From positions 1 through 13,661 of the forward strand of contig CATEWF010000022.1 in assembly GCA_949527715.1 (NCBI GenBank): 13,661 nt of DNA. The letters are read 5' to 3'. This stretch comes from an uncultured Mycoplasmatota bacterium (GTDB lineage Bacteria > Bacillota_I > Bacilli_A > Mycoplasmatales > Mycoplasmoidaceae). Positions 1 to 7,555 of this stretch are shown here, piece by piece; the stretch's first letter is position 1, and each line of letters opens with the position of its first letter. The translations under genes and the position numbers were made by a program. A model generated the notes under the pieces. It was not told the origin of the DNA and ran no database searches. It saw only the letters and a list, made by a program, of their open reading frames with translations.

Positions 1-4
1 AATA

Positions 5-10
5 TATAAT
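5..10 (+). promoter_or_regulatory. -10 element (TATAAT) upstream of the ald-like gene
   Basis: A perfect TATAAT lies 10 bases before the ATG at 21. If transcription starts about 7 bases past the -10 box, the message would have almost no 5' leader. No Shine-Dalgarno sequence is present between the box and the ATG. The -35 region lies outside the window. The same layout recurs at 5421 and 12772. Confidence 0.5.
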
Positions 11-20
11 AATAAATATT

Positions 21-1154
21 ATGAAACTATTACTTTTAAAAGAATCTAAAAATGATAATCGTACATTATTAGTTCCTAATGATGTTAAACATTTAATTTC
101 TAAAAAAATTGAAATTTATTTTGAACCAGGTGTTGGTCAATTATGTGGTTTTAGTGATACAGATTACATTTCGGCTGGAGCCAACCTAATTAAAAATTAT
201 AAAAAACAAATAAATAATTTTGATATTATTTGTTGTTCTGGAATTATTACAAAATCAACACTTAAAAAACTTAAACCCGAACAAATAATTTGAAGTTATT
301 CAAATCCTGTTAATCAGGTTAAATTTTTATACAATTTAATTTCAACCAAAGCGAATTTAATTTCATTAAAAACAATTCAATGGGATTTTGATTCATCTAT
401 TTTCAATAACATTGAACAATTAAAAGGTAAATTTGCCGTTTCATTAGCTGGGTATTATTTATCTAAATACACCAAAAACGGTTTAGGTAAAGTTTTAGGT
501 AAAGTTAACAACTTTAGCTCTACAGTGTTCGTAGTTGGTGGTGCTAAATTTGCTGGTGAAGCTATTATTAAATCAAGTTTATCTCTTGGAAGTGATGTTG
601 TTGTATTTGATTATGATGAACAAGTGGTTGATTCTATTAAAAACAATCAACAATACCAATCACTTTGTTTAATTAACAAATGTACAATTTCTGCATTTAA
701 ATATGATTTTGAAAAACTATTTTCAATGTTAAAACAAGCTGATGTTGTATTTTGCTGCTCTGATAATCCTAACAAACCAACTCATGAAATTTTTAACGAA
801 AAAATGATCAGTACCATGAAAAAAGGAACAGTGTTTGTAAATTTAGCTTCTGATTATGGTTTTGCTAGTGAAACAGAAAAATATCAAACAAAAATTAATA
901 AATCTGTTTTTAATTCATCTAACGTAATTCACTTCAATGTTACTGATGTTGAAAGATATTATCCGGAAACTTTTTCAAATCTAATTTCTAGTTTAAATAC
1001 AAGATATTTAGAAGAATTATCAAACAACACTTTTAATTTATCTTCAAATCCACAAATTGCTTCAGCTGTAATAACTTATAAAGGACATTTGACTAATGAG
1101 ACAATAGCAAAAGCGTTAACATTAAAATATACAAAATTAAAAGATATCAAATAA
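21..1154 (+). CDS. alanine dehydrogenase-like protein, probably altered in catalysis
   Basis: A 377-residue protein, the usual length for alanine dehydrogenase (Ald), once the UGA at 291-293 is read as Trp91. The overall pattern fits the Ald/transhydrogenase-alpha fold. The N-terminal domain begins MKLLLLKESKNDNR with an Arg at 14, where Ald has its pyruvate-binding Arg. EPGVGQLCGFSDTDY follows, then a Rossmann domain with FVVGGAKFAG at about 170-179, an acidic residue ending strand 2 (Asp197) and ASDYG around 276-280, where Ald has its catalytic Asp. By eye, the KVKEP segment holding the essential Lys reads CCSGI (71-75), and the YLHLA segment holding the essential His reads YSNPV (93-97). 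The Gly motif carries an extra residue, and NMPGAVPRTS near the C terminus is not preserved. It is therefore surely an Ald homologue, but L-alanine/pyruvate interconversion is doubtful. It could be a changed-specificity NAD enzyme or a non-catalytic relative. It stands alone ahead of rpsU. Confidence 0.75.
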
Positions 1155-1161
1155 TTTTATA

Positions 1162-1167
1162 TATAAT
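1162..1167 (+). promoter_or_regulatory. -10 element for rpsU
   Basis: TATAAT sits just after the ald-like stop codon. A weak TTAAAA at 1137-1142 is the best -35 candidate, with a 19-base spacer. Transcription would start near 1174, leaving about 30 bases of leader that include the rpsU ribosome binding site. The core box is clear and the -35 is poor, as is common in mollicutes. Confidence 0.45.
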
Positions 1168-1182
1168 TATGAGAAATTATTA

Positions 1183-1193
1183 AAAGGTGGTGA
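1183..1193 (+). promoter_or_regulatory. ribosome binding site of rpsU
   Basis: AAAGGTGGTGA is complementary to the 16S rRNA 3' end and lies about 11 bases before the ATG at 1204. It fixes that start, which also gives the standard S21 N terminus. Confidence 0.7.
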
Positions 1194-1203
1194 ATAAAAC
1201 TAA

Positions 1204-1377
1204 ATGCCTAAAGTAGTAGTTAAAGACGGTGAATTAAACGATGCGCTAAAGAAATTTAGCCGTATTACTAGTGAAACTAGAAGAACCGCTCGTAAACACG
1301 AATATTACTTACGTCCAGGTTTAAGAGCTAAAGAAAAGTCTAAAGAAGCTCGTAGATACAACAAACGTAAATATTAA
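1204..1377 (+). CDS. rpsU: 30S ribosomal protein S21
   Basis: A 57-residue, highly basic protein, normal for S21 in Firmicutes and mollicutes. It starts MPKVVVKDGELNDALKKF, followed by the Arg-rich RITSETRRTARKHEYYL and a C-terminal Lys/Arg tail ending RRYNKRKY. S21 is a late-assembling small-subunit protein near the mRNA path that promotes initiation. The gene is monocistronic: it has its own TATAAT and Shine-Dalgarno site upstream, and a canonical terminator begins 5 bases after its stop codon, separating it from the rpsF cluster. The gene is too short for a routine long-ORF filter, but the family match is unambiguous. Confidence 0.96.
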   Translation: MPKVVVKDGELNDALKKFSRITSETRRTARKHEYYLRPGLRAKEKSKEARRYNKRKY

Positions 1378-1381
1378 TCAC

Positions 1382-1407
1382 AATCCTGCAAGTTGCAGGA
1401 TTTTTTT
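1382..1407 (+). terminator. intrinsic terminator after rpsU
   Basis: A perfect 9-bp stem (1382-1390 AATCCTGCA with 1394-1402 TGCAGGATT) closes a 3-base AGT loop and runs into seven T residues (1401-1407). This is the strongest terminator in the window. It cleanly separates rpsU from the rpsF promoter about 10 bases further on. Confidence 0.93.
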
Positions 1408-1415
1408 ATATTGTT

Positions 1416-1443
1416 TTAACATTTTTTCTTATTTATATATAAT
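1416..1443 (+). promoter_or_regulatory. promoter of the rpsF-ssb-rpsR cluster
   Basis: TTAACA (1416-1421) and TATAAT (1438-1443) are separated by 16 bases, which is close to consensus. Transcription would start near 1450 and give a leader of about 80 bases. This promoter could serve the whole co-directional run up to gatB, since no terminator is seen before 11829. Confidence 0.7.
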
Positions 1444-1450
1444 AGATATA

Positions 1451-1504
1451 CATTTAACTGGACATTTATATTAGTTAAATGAATTCTTTGCCTATTAATA
1501 GGCA
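1451..1504 (+). promoter_or_regulatory. structured rpsF leader with two hairpins
   Basis: Two perfect inverted repeats fill the leader. The first is CATTTAACT (1451-1459) pairing with AGTTAAATG (1473-1481) around a 13-base loop. The second is the palindrome TGCCTATTAATAGGCA (1489-1504), with a 6-bp stem and a TTAA loop. They end 9 bases before the Shine-Dalgarno site. In many bacteria the S6:S18 complex represses its own operon by binding an rpsF leader. Position and gene order fit such an autoregulatory element, but I could not match the published CCG-containing consensus, so the role is inferred. Confidence 0.5.
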
Positions 1505-1513
1505 TTTCCCATA

Positions 1514-1520
1514 AAGGAGG
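1514..1520 (+). promoter_or_regulatory. ribosome binding site of rpsF
   Basis: AAGGAGG, the best Shine-Dalgarno sequence in the window, lies 9 bases before the ATG at 1530. It sits just downstream of the leader hairpins, where structural changes could mask it. Confidence 0.85.
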
Positions 1521-1529
1521 ATTATAACT

Positions 1530-1982
1530 ATGGCGAAATATGAAATTATGCTATTAGTTGATGGTAATCTTGATGAAGCAAAATCAAAAGAAGCTATCAA
1601 GAACTTAACTGAACTATTTAGCAAACAAAAAGACTATAAAGAAACAACTTTAGGTCTTAGAGATCTTGCATACAAGATCAACGGCTTATCTAAAGCTTGA
1701 TATACTCAATTAAATTTTTCTTTAGAAGATGCAACAAAAATTGCTGAATTTAGAAGATTAGCTTTAATTGACAAAGCGGTTATTAGACAATTAGTAATTA
1801 ATCTTGATAAAGATTATGGAGCTAATGCTCTTAAAAACCCTAAAAAAGTTAAACGTAGCAAAGCTAAAATGACTAAATACAAAGAAAGAATGGCTAAGAT
1901 TGCTGCTGATAGAGAAGCTAAAGAAAAACAAATGCAAGAACTTAAAGAGATTAACTCTTTAGCTAAAAAAGAAGAAAAATAA
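1530..1982 (+). CDS. rpsF: 30S ribosomal protein S6
   Basis: A 150-residue protein. Residues 1-100 are the S6 ferredoxin-like domain: AKYEIMLLVDGNLDE, GLRDLAYKINGLSKAWY (Trp57 is UGA) and AVIRQLVINLDKDYG match the family strand-helix pattern. S6 pairs with S18 on the small-subunit platform. The protein is about 50 residues longer than the Bacillus S6 (about 95). The extra part (about 101-150) is a Lys/Glu/Ala-rich, helix-prone tail ending LAKKEEK. It heads the classic rpsF-ssb-rpsR group, and ssb begins 1 base after its stop codon. The upstream hairpins suggest feedback control by S6:S18. Confidence 0.96.
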
Positions 1983-1983
1983 T

Positions 1984-2475
1984 ATGAATAAAGTATTCTT
2001 AGTGGGTAGACTTGTTGCTGACCCATTAGCTACAGTTACAGCAAAAGGTACAAATCAATCTCGTATCACTATTGCTGTAAACAACAACAAGCAAAAAGAT
2101 GAAACTTACTTCTTTCCTTGCATTGCTTGATCAAATCCAGCTAACTTTATTAATACTTTCTTAAAGAAAGGTGATTTAGTTGCTATTGATGGTCAATTAA
2201 GAAGAACAAGTTATATCTCTAAACAATCAGGTCAAACAGTATTTAGTACCGATATTATAATTGATACTATCAATTCAATCGGTTCTAAAAAACAAAACAA
2301 CGAATTTAATGATGAATCAGTTGTTGAAGAGCCTAAAAAATCTATTGATGAAGCATTTTCTACTAATGTTGTAACAAACAAAGAAATGTCTAGTCAAAAG
2401 ATTAATACCCCAAAATACGAAGATAATAACGATGAAATCGAATGATTCGATGAGTTAAATGAAGGAGATAAATAA
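1984..2475 (+). CDS. ssb: single-stranded DNA-binding protein
   Basis: A 163-residue SSB. The OB-fold domain covers about 1-105, starting MNKVFLVGRLVADP and containing TYFFPCIAWSNPANF (Trp49 is UGA) and KGDLVAIDGQLRR, typical of the bacterial tetrameric type. It coats single-stranded DNA and recruits repair and replication partners. A polar linker follows, then an acidic end, DNNDEIEWFDELNEGDK. The usual terminal tip (DDDIPF-like) is not at the very end: the aromatic-acidic EWFDEL (153-158) is followed by five more residues. The ATG is 1 base after the rpsF stop and has no strong Shine-Dalgarno of its own, suggesting translational coupling. Its stop overlaps the rpsR start in TAATG. Confidence 0.95.
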
Positions 2476-2729
2476 TGGAAACTAAAATTACAAAACCTGC
2501 ACCACGTAAATTTAAAACATTTTTACGTAAAAAACCATGTGTTCTATGTCAACAAGGTGTAAACTTTGTAGATTACAAAGACACAGAATTACTTTCTAAG
2601 TACATTTCTTACAACGGTAAGATTTTACCAAGAAGAATTACTGGTTGTTGTGCAAAGCACCAAAGAATGATTGCTAATGCAATCAAACGTGCGAGACTTG
2701 TTGCTTTATTACCATTCATTAAAGAATAG
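2475..2729 (+). CDS. rpsR: 30S ribosomal protein S18, predicted zinc-binding form
   Basis: An 84-residue S18. The core motifs VDYKDTELLSKYIS, GKILPRRITG, AKHQRMIANAIKRAR and LLPFI match the family. It binds S6 on the platform of the small subunit. The sequence carries Cys22-x2-Cys25 and Cys59-x2-His62, with a further Cys58. This is the pattern of the zinc-ribbon version known for several ribosomal proteins, and Bacillus S18 lacks it. AAGGAG at 2462-2467, inside the end of ssb, is the ribosome binding site, and the ATG overlaps the ssb stop codon by 1 base. Confidence 0.96.
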   Translation: METKITKPAPRKFKTFLRKKPCVLCQQGVNFVDYKDTELLSKYISYNGKILPRRITGCCAKHQRMIANAIKRARLVALLPFIKE

Positions 2730-2749
2730 TTGCAACAAAAGAAGGTTTT

Positions 2750-3529
2750 ATGCCAAATAAAAATTGGATAAAAATAGAGCAACACGCTTTTGAAAAAGCT
2801 CAATGGCATTGAATCACTAAACTTATTTATGGATTCTTAGCTGGTTTTTTTGTTGGAATTGGTTACACTGCAATGTTAGTTATTGAAAAAAAATTAACAG
2901 GTGGTGCCGATGATGCTCTTACTAAATTCTTTGGCTCACTTATATTTTGCACTGGTATCGTAATGTGTATGTTTGTAGGTGCCAACTTATTTACTGGAAA
3001 TTGTGCAGTATATGCACCAGTAATTACAAATAGAATTAGTCGTAAATGCTTTTATCTAGATCTATTACTTACATTTGTAGGTAATTACATTGGATCAATT
3101 ACAATTGTTTTATTTATTTGAGCAATTGGAATACTAGATAAAGAAGCGCAATCAAAAGCAATGGAAGTAGCTATTGCTAAAATTCAATTAGATTGGTATA
3201 AAACTTTCCTTTCAGGAATCATTACAAATGTATTGGTTGTTGGAACTGTGATCTGTATTAATGTATTTGATAATAAATTAATTGGATTTTTTGCAACATT
3301 ATTAATGATTACTGCATTTGCAATATGTGGATTTCAGCATGTTGTTGCAAATATGTATATAACAACTTTGGGTGGATTATTAGGAATATTTAATGGTAAT
3401 TCACAATTAGTTGGACAATTGTTTTACAATTGTTTATTAATGTCATTATTAGGTAATTTTGCCGGTGGTGTGTTATTAACACTTTGCTATTACCTAAGTT
3501 GAGATGAATTAAATAAAAATAAGGAGTAA
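2750..3529 (+). CDS. formate/nitrite transporter (FNT) family channel
   Basis: A 259-residue integral membrane protein, reconstructed with UGA as Trp at 21, 124 and 251. FNT proteins are homopentameric channels moving formate, nitrite, lactate or hydrosulfide across the cytoplasmic membrane. Six hydrophobic segments are visible (about 23-45, 60-82, 102-125, 152-172, 178-205 and 222-249). The family signatures are present: GANLFTGN (77-84), GNYIGS (111-116), CGFQHVVANMY with the central pore His197, and LLGNFAGG (233-240). The substrate cannot be read from sequence; export of formate or lactate from fermentation is plausible. It lies between rpsR (20 bases upstream) and rplI (2 bases downstream), splitting a normally contiguous ribosomal set. 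It uses TGG for three of its six Trp codons, while ung, glpQ and the S-component gene use only TGA. The start has only a weak GAAGG before it. Confidence 0.92.
3521..3526 (+). promoter_or_regulatory. ribosome binding site of rplI
   Basis: AAGGAG lies 5 bases before the rplI ATG and overlaps the last codons of the FNT gene, tying rplI translation to the same transcript. Confidence 0.7.
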
Positions 3530-3531
3530 AT

Positions 3532-3978
3532 ATGAGAGTAATTTTAAAAAAAGATGTTAAAGGATTAGGAAAAATTAACCAAATAGTAACCGTTAAAGAT
3601 GGTTATGCTAAAAATTTTCTTTTTAAAAATAATTTAGCAGTAATGGTTAATGATAAATCACTAAATGATTTAAATAAAACATTAACTAAACAAGCTGAAT
3701 TTGAAGAAGAGCAAGTTAAAAAGTTTACTGAAATCAAGAATAAGATTGAAAAAATCAATCTTGAATTTAAATTAAAAACCAACAAAGACAAGACATTTGG
3801 TGCTATTTCAGTTACTCAAATAATAGATGAATTAAAATCTAAACATAAAATTACAATTGATAAGTTTATGATCAACAATCAAGATAAAAAATTTGATTTA
3901 GGAATTCATATTATTCAAATTGAGTTACATAAGAATGTTGTAGCTAAACTTAATATAAATGTTAAACCAGAAAAATAA
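3532..3978 (+). CDS. rplI: 50S ribosomal protein L9
   Basis: A 148-residue protein, the standard L9 length. The N-terminal domain starts MRVILKKDVKGLGK and has the diagnostic VTVKDGYAKNFLFKNNLA (about 19-36). A long charged linker helix (about 45-75) follows, then the C-terminal domain with DKTFGAISVTQIIDEL and an ending like the family's HxxVxAKLxxxV. L9 binds 23S rRNA near the L1 stalk and reaches toward neighbouring ribosomes, helping to limit frameshifting. It begins 2 bases after the FNT stop and ends 11 bases before dnaB, the usual partner downstream. Confidence 0.96.
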   Translation: MRVILKKDVKGLGKINQIVTVKDGYAKNFLFKNNLAVMVNDKSLNDLNKTLTKQAEFEEEQVKKFTEIKNKIEKINLEFKLKTNKDKTFGAISVTQIIDELKSKHKITIDKFMINNQDKKFDLGIHIIQIELHKNVVAKLNINVKPEK

Positions 3979-3989
3979 TTAGTTATATC

Positions 3990-5420
3990 ATGGCGAATTT
4001 TAACGAAAAATCGATTAGTTCTTTAGAAAGAAAAATTATTAGCGATATTTTAAACGATCCAGAAGTTTTAGATAATATTACTAATAAACTTGAACCGCAA
4101 GATTTCCTAAATAAGGAATTAGGAATTATTTTTAGTGCTGCTCAAGCATTAAATAAAGAATCTAAAGGAGTAGATCCTCATACTGTTATTAATTATTTAG
4201 ACAGCCATGATGAATTACAATTTGATGAGTATAGTGATATCGTTATTTCTTTATACAATCAATTTACTACATCAGTAGATGTAGATGACCATGTAGATTT
4301 AATTAAAAATGCTTCTATTAAGAGAAAAATGGATGCATTCGCAGCTAAAATTGTTGAAACTAAATTTGATCCAACAGTTTTTGCTGATCAAATGTTCAAT
4401 ATGGAACAAGAGTTCATGGCGATTGCTGGATCTAAAAAGAACATTAAACTAAAAAAAATTAGTGATGTAACTGCTTCTTATCAAGACAAGTTAAATACCA
4501 TTTTAGATCAATCTAATGGAGGATATTTTGGAACTTCATCAGGTTATAAAGATATCGATAAAATTACCAATGGTTTTCAACCCGGTGATTTAATTATTTT
4601 AGCCGCTCGTCCTGGTGTAGGTAAAACTGCATTAGCTTTAAACTTCTTGTTAAATGCTGCAGAAGATATCAAGAGAAAACAAGTAAATGATCAATCTGCT
4701 AAAAAAGATGTTGTTGTAATGTTTTCATTAGAGATGGGAGCTGAACAATTATGTCAAAGATTAATATCAATGCATAGTTTAATTGACTTATCTTATCGAA
4801 ATATTAAAAATATTTCTTCTAGTGAGTGACATGCTTTTACAGATTCTATTACCCAAATTAACGAATTGCCAATCTTAATTGATGATTCAAGTGATATTTC
4901 GATTCTTGATATTCAATCACAATTGAAACAAATTAGTAACAATTACAACATTAAATTAGTCGTTGTTGATTATTTGCAATTACTTCGTGGACCTAAATCA
5001 ATTAGTCAAATGAACCGTCAACAAGAAGTTGCTTTCATTTCTAGAACCCTTAAAGCAATTGCCCGTGATCCAAAAATTAATGCTCCAATTATTGCTATTG
5101 CTCAATTATCACGTGCTATTGAACAAAGACGTGGTGATCGACCGATGCTTTCAGATTTAAGAGAATCAGGAGCAATTGAACAAGATGCAGATTTAGTAAC
5201 TTTTATCAGTTATAAAAACAATGAAACTGAAAATTTTGCAGATGAACAAGATGACAAAGAAGATATGGTCAAAACAAATGATTACCAAATTGGTAATATG
5301 AATCCAATTGTTGAATATTCAATTAGTAAGCATCGTAATGGTCCAACAGGAATAGTTGAGCTAACATTTAATAAACAATTCGGTAAGTATTTAGAAATCA
5401 TAAAACAAGGTGAAAACTAA
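3990..5420 (+). CDS. dnaB: replicative DNA helicase DnaB (DnaC in Bacillus naming)
   Basis: A 476-residue hexameric 5'-3' helicase that unwinds the replication fork. It is interrupted only by a UGA at 4827-4829, read as Trp280. The N-terminal helical domain (about 5-110) starts with SLERKIISDILNDPEVL. The RecA-like domain carries Walker A ARPGVGKT (206-213), the FSLEMGAEQL motif (245-254), Walker B LVVVDYLQLL with Asp327, a QLSR motif (about 372-375) and the SDLRESGAIEQDAD block (388-401). No intein or insertion is seen. It follows rplI as in many Firmicutes and mollicutes. No strong Shine-Dalgarno precedes the ATG, so coupling to rplI is likely. The next gene has its own TATAAT at 5421, directly after the stop codon. 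Confidence 0.96.
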
Positions 5421-5426
5421 TATAAT
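5421..5426 (+). promoter_or_regulatory. -10 element upstream of the lipoprotein gene
   Basis: TATAAT begins immediately after the dnaB stop codon and ends 9 bases before the lipoprotein ATG at 5436. No Shine-Dalgarno sequence is present in between. Transcription from it would start within a few bases of the ATG, giving a leaderless message. No convincing -35 is seen. Confidence 0.45.
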
Positions 5427-5435
5427 AAATTAATT

Positions 5436-6869
5436 ATGAAAAGAAACTACAAAATTAAACTTCTAAGTTTACTAGGGATGACAGGAATTCTAGCAGTTCC
5501 TATGGTTTCTTTAACTTCTTGTGGTAAAGTGTCACAATACTTTTTACCAGTAATTATTGGTGGATCAGAACAAAAAAACGGTCCATTTAATTATTTTATT
5601 TCTTCAACATCAAAAGATTTTGATGAAAATAGTATTATTGATTATTTACCTTCAAATTATGATTATTATTTAACACCTCAATCTTCTGGACAAACTGCAA
5701 CCACAAACTATGTTTATGCATCTCCAAATGATTTGTCTAATCCAGATAATATTAAACCTTATGCTCCAGAATGGTTAAATGCAACAAATAGTAAATTAAC
5801 AAAATTTACTTACACAACAAGTAGTGACCCTAAAAATCATTTTGACAGTAGAAACTACAACATTTACTCAGCATCAACTGCAATTAGTACAATTGCTTGT
5901 AATGCTTCGCAATTGTTTTCATACATGTTATATTATCAATTACATATAGTGAATGACTATGTACATGATGGAGCAAAAGATTCATCAAATTTAGATACTC
6001 TATACGGAGGCAAGATAAATGACCTTAACTCTCAACTTTCTAGCTTTTTAGAATACAACTATGATTTATCAAATTTAATGTCTAGTTCAAAAACTCATAT
6101 TAAATTTGGTCAATCTTCTTGTGGTGTTAGCATAGCTAAAAATGATTATTCTGATAATCGTTTTGGTTTTTTACCAACTTTTGAAAATAAAGATTGAACT
6201 AACCCGGATTCAAATTTCCCATATGCCCAAATAAAAGATGAAGATGGAGTTAAAAAAGTTACAGGTTTTGATTACATTCCATTTATTTTTAATATAGATG
6301 ATTTATCATTTAGCTACTATAACCCAGTTACAAGTGATAAAACTTTTTTACCTAATAACTGATTAATTCAAGATCAAGATAAAGTTAAATCTCAAATCAC
6401 TTCTACAAAAGGATGAAATAAATTCTTTAGCATCACAGGTGAATCTAAAGATTCATGAACTCCATCATTGAATTGAACATTAAAACCTGCAACAGGTGTT
6501 GATATTAATATTCCTAAATCGGTTCCTTTGTTAAATGCTAATATTAAATCATCAACATTTGTCGGATTAGCAAGTTATGGTATTTATAATTTAGAAAATG
6601 GAGATGATAAAATCCAATTACCTATTTTCAACTCTGTTGCTGGTATTTATCCTTCATATTTTCTTTCTGATGAAAATATTTATAATCAAAAAGATGGTGA
6701 TGACACAAATTGGTTTTTAGATAAATCTAAATTAGACAAAAAGATGAATAATTTAGTAAAAAGTCTAACTAATAGAAACGAAAAACCAACACCTGAAGTA
6801 ATCGAATTTGTTAAAAATTTCTTTTCAAATAATGGTGTTGCAAACATTGCAGACATTCTTTCTAAATAA
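5436..6869 (+). CDS. surface lipoprotein of unknown function
   Basis: A 477-residue protein after reading five UGA codons as Trp, the first at 6195-6197. It has a classic lipoprotein signal: a basic start MKRNYKIK, a hydrophobic core, and a lipobox ending VSLTSC with Cys29 as the lipid-modified residue, so it should be anchored on the outer face of the membrane. The mature part is rich in Ser, Asn, Asp and Tyr, with no membrane segment and no motif I recognise. Its place between dnaB and ung matches the lipoprotein gene MG095 of M. genitalium as I recall it, so it is probably the orthologue by position. A link to the P35-type lipoproteins of M. penetrans is possible but rests only on the leader peptide style. 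Its stop codon overlaps the ung start (TAATG). Confidence 0.85.
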
Positions 6870-7525
6870 TGAAAATCAATGTTGTTACTTCTTGACTAGA
6901 AATAATTCAAAAACAAACAAAATTAGAGTATTGAAAAAAATTAGAAGAGCAAGTAGATAATGCTTATTCTAATTTTATTTGTTATCCAAAATATGAAAAC
7001 ATTTTTAATTGTTTCAATTATTTTGATTTTAAAGACACAAAAGTGGTAATAATCGGTCAAGATCCTTATTACATTCCAAATATGGCCAATGGATTAGCAT
7101 TTGCTACAAATAATACAAGATTACCGATGTCATTGAAAAATATCTATAAAGAACTTAAAAATGATTTAGGAATTATAAAGACTTCTGGCGATTTGACTTC
7201 TTGAGCAAAGCAAGGTGTTTTATTAATAAACAATGCACTATCAGTTACTAAAGATAAACCAAATTCACATTTAAAATTTGGATGAAATACTTTTACAAAT
7301 AACATTATTCAAGAAATTGACAGAAACATTGATGGGGTTATTTTTGTATTATGAGGTAATTTTGCAAAAACAAAAATTCCTTTAATCAAAAATAAGAATA
7401 ATTACATTTTAACAGCTGCCCATCCTTCTCCACTAAGTGCTACTCACGGTTTTTTCGGATGCAAGCATTTTTCAAAAATAAATGATATTTTAGATAAAAA
7501 TAAGAAAAAACTAATAAGTTGATAA
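6869..7525 (+). CDS. ung: uracil-DNA glycosylase, family 1
   Basis: A 218-residue enzyme recovered by reading six UGA codons as Trp; without this the frame falls into short pieces. It removes uracil from DNA as the first step of base excision repair. Visible motifs are IIGQDPYYIP (61-70) with catalytic Asp65, GLAFAT with the stacking Phe78, GVLLINNALSV with the uracil-reading Asn121, and AHPSPLSATHGFFGCKHFS with His185 and the intercalating Leu189. The usual GQDPYHGP reads GQDPYYIP, an uncommon change in the water-activating loop, but all core catalytic residues remain. The start is set by the ATG overlapping the lipoprotein stop, giving a normal family length. No Shine-Dalgarno is visible. 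Confidence 0.95.
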
Positions 7526-7555
7526 TTATAATTATTTAAAATATTTATAGAATAG

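Noticed and set aside
291..524. Apparent nonsense break splitting the ald-like gene into two pieces
   Set aside because: The only interruption is UGA, which reads as Trp here. Both halves are in the same frame and together give a normal Ald length.
1489..1504. Palindrome TGCCTATTAATAGGCA considered as a DNA operator for a repressor
   Set aside because: It lies about 45 bases downstream of the -10 and next to another RNA-like hairpin ahead of rpsF, so an mRNA leader structure is the simpler reading. A DNA-binding role cannot be excluded.
1814..2026. Minus-strand open frame of 70 codons inside rpsF and ssb
   Set aside because: It lies antisense to two clear genes and its hydrophobic content comes from the complement of Lys/Glu-rich codons. 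No ribosome binding site or family match is visible.
2609..2809. Minus-strand frame of 66 codons across rpsR and the FNT start
   Set aside because: A shadow of rpsR and FNT coding sequence with no upstream signals.
3603..3791. Minus-strand frame of 62 codons inside rplI
   Set aside because: Antisense to a full-length L9 gene with strong family motifs, so it is most likely a by-product of AT-rich coding sequence.
6195..6527. Apparent truncation of the 5436 lipoprotein with a second short gene at 6528
   Set aside because: The frame is continuous if the UGA codons are Trp, with no frameshift and no start signal at 6528.
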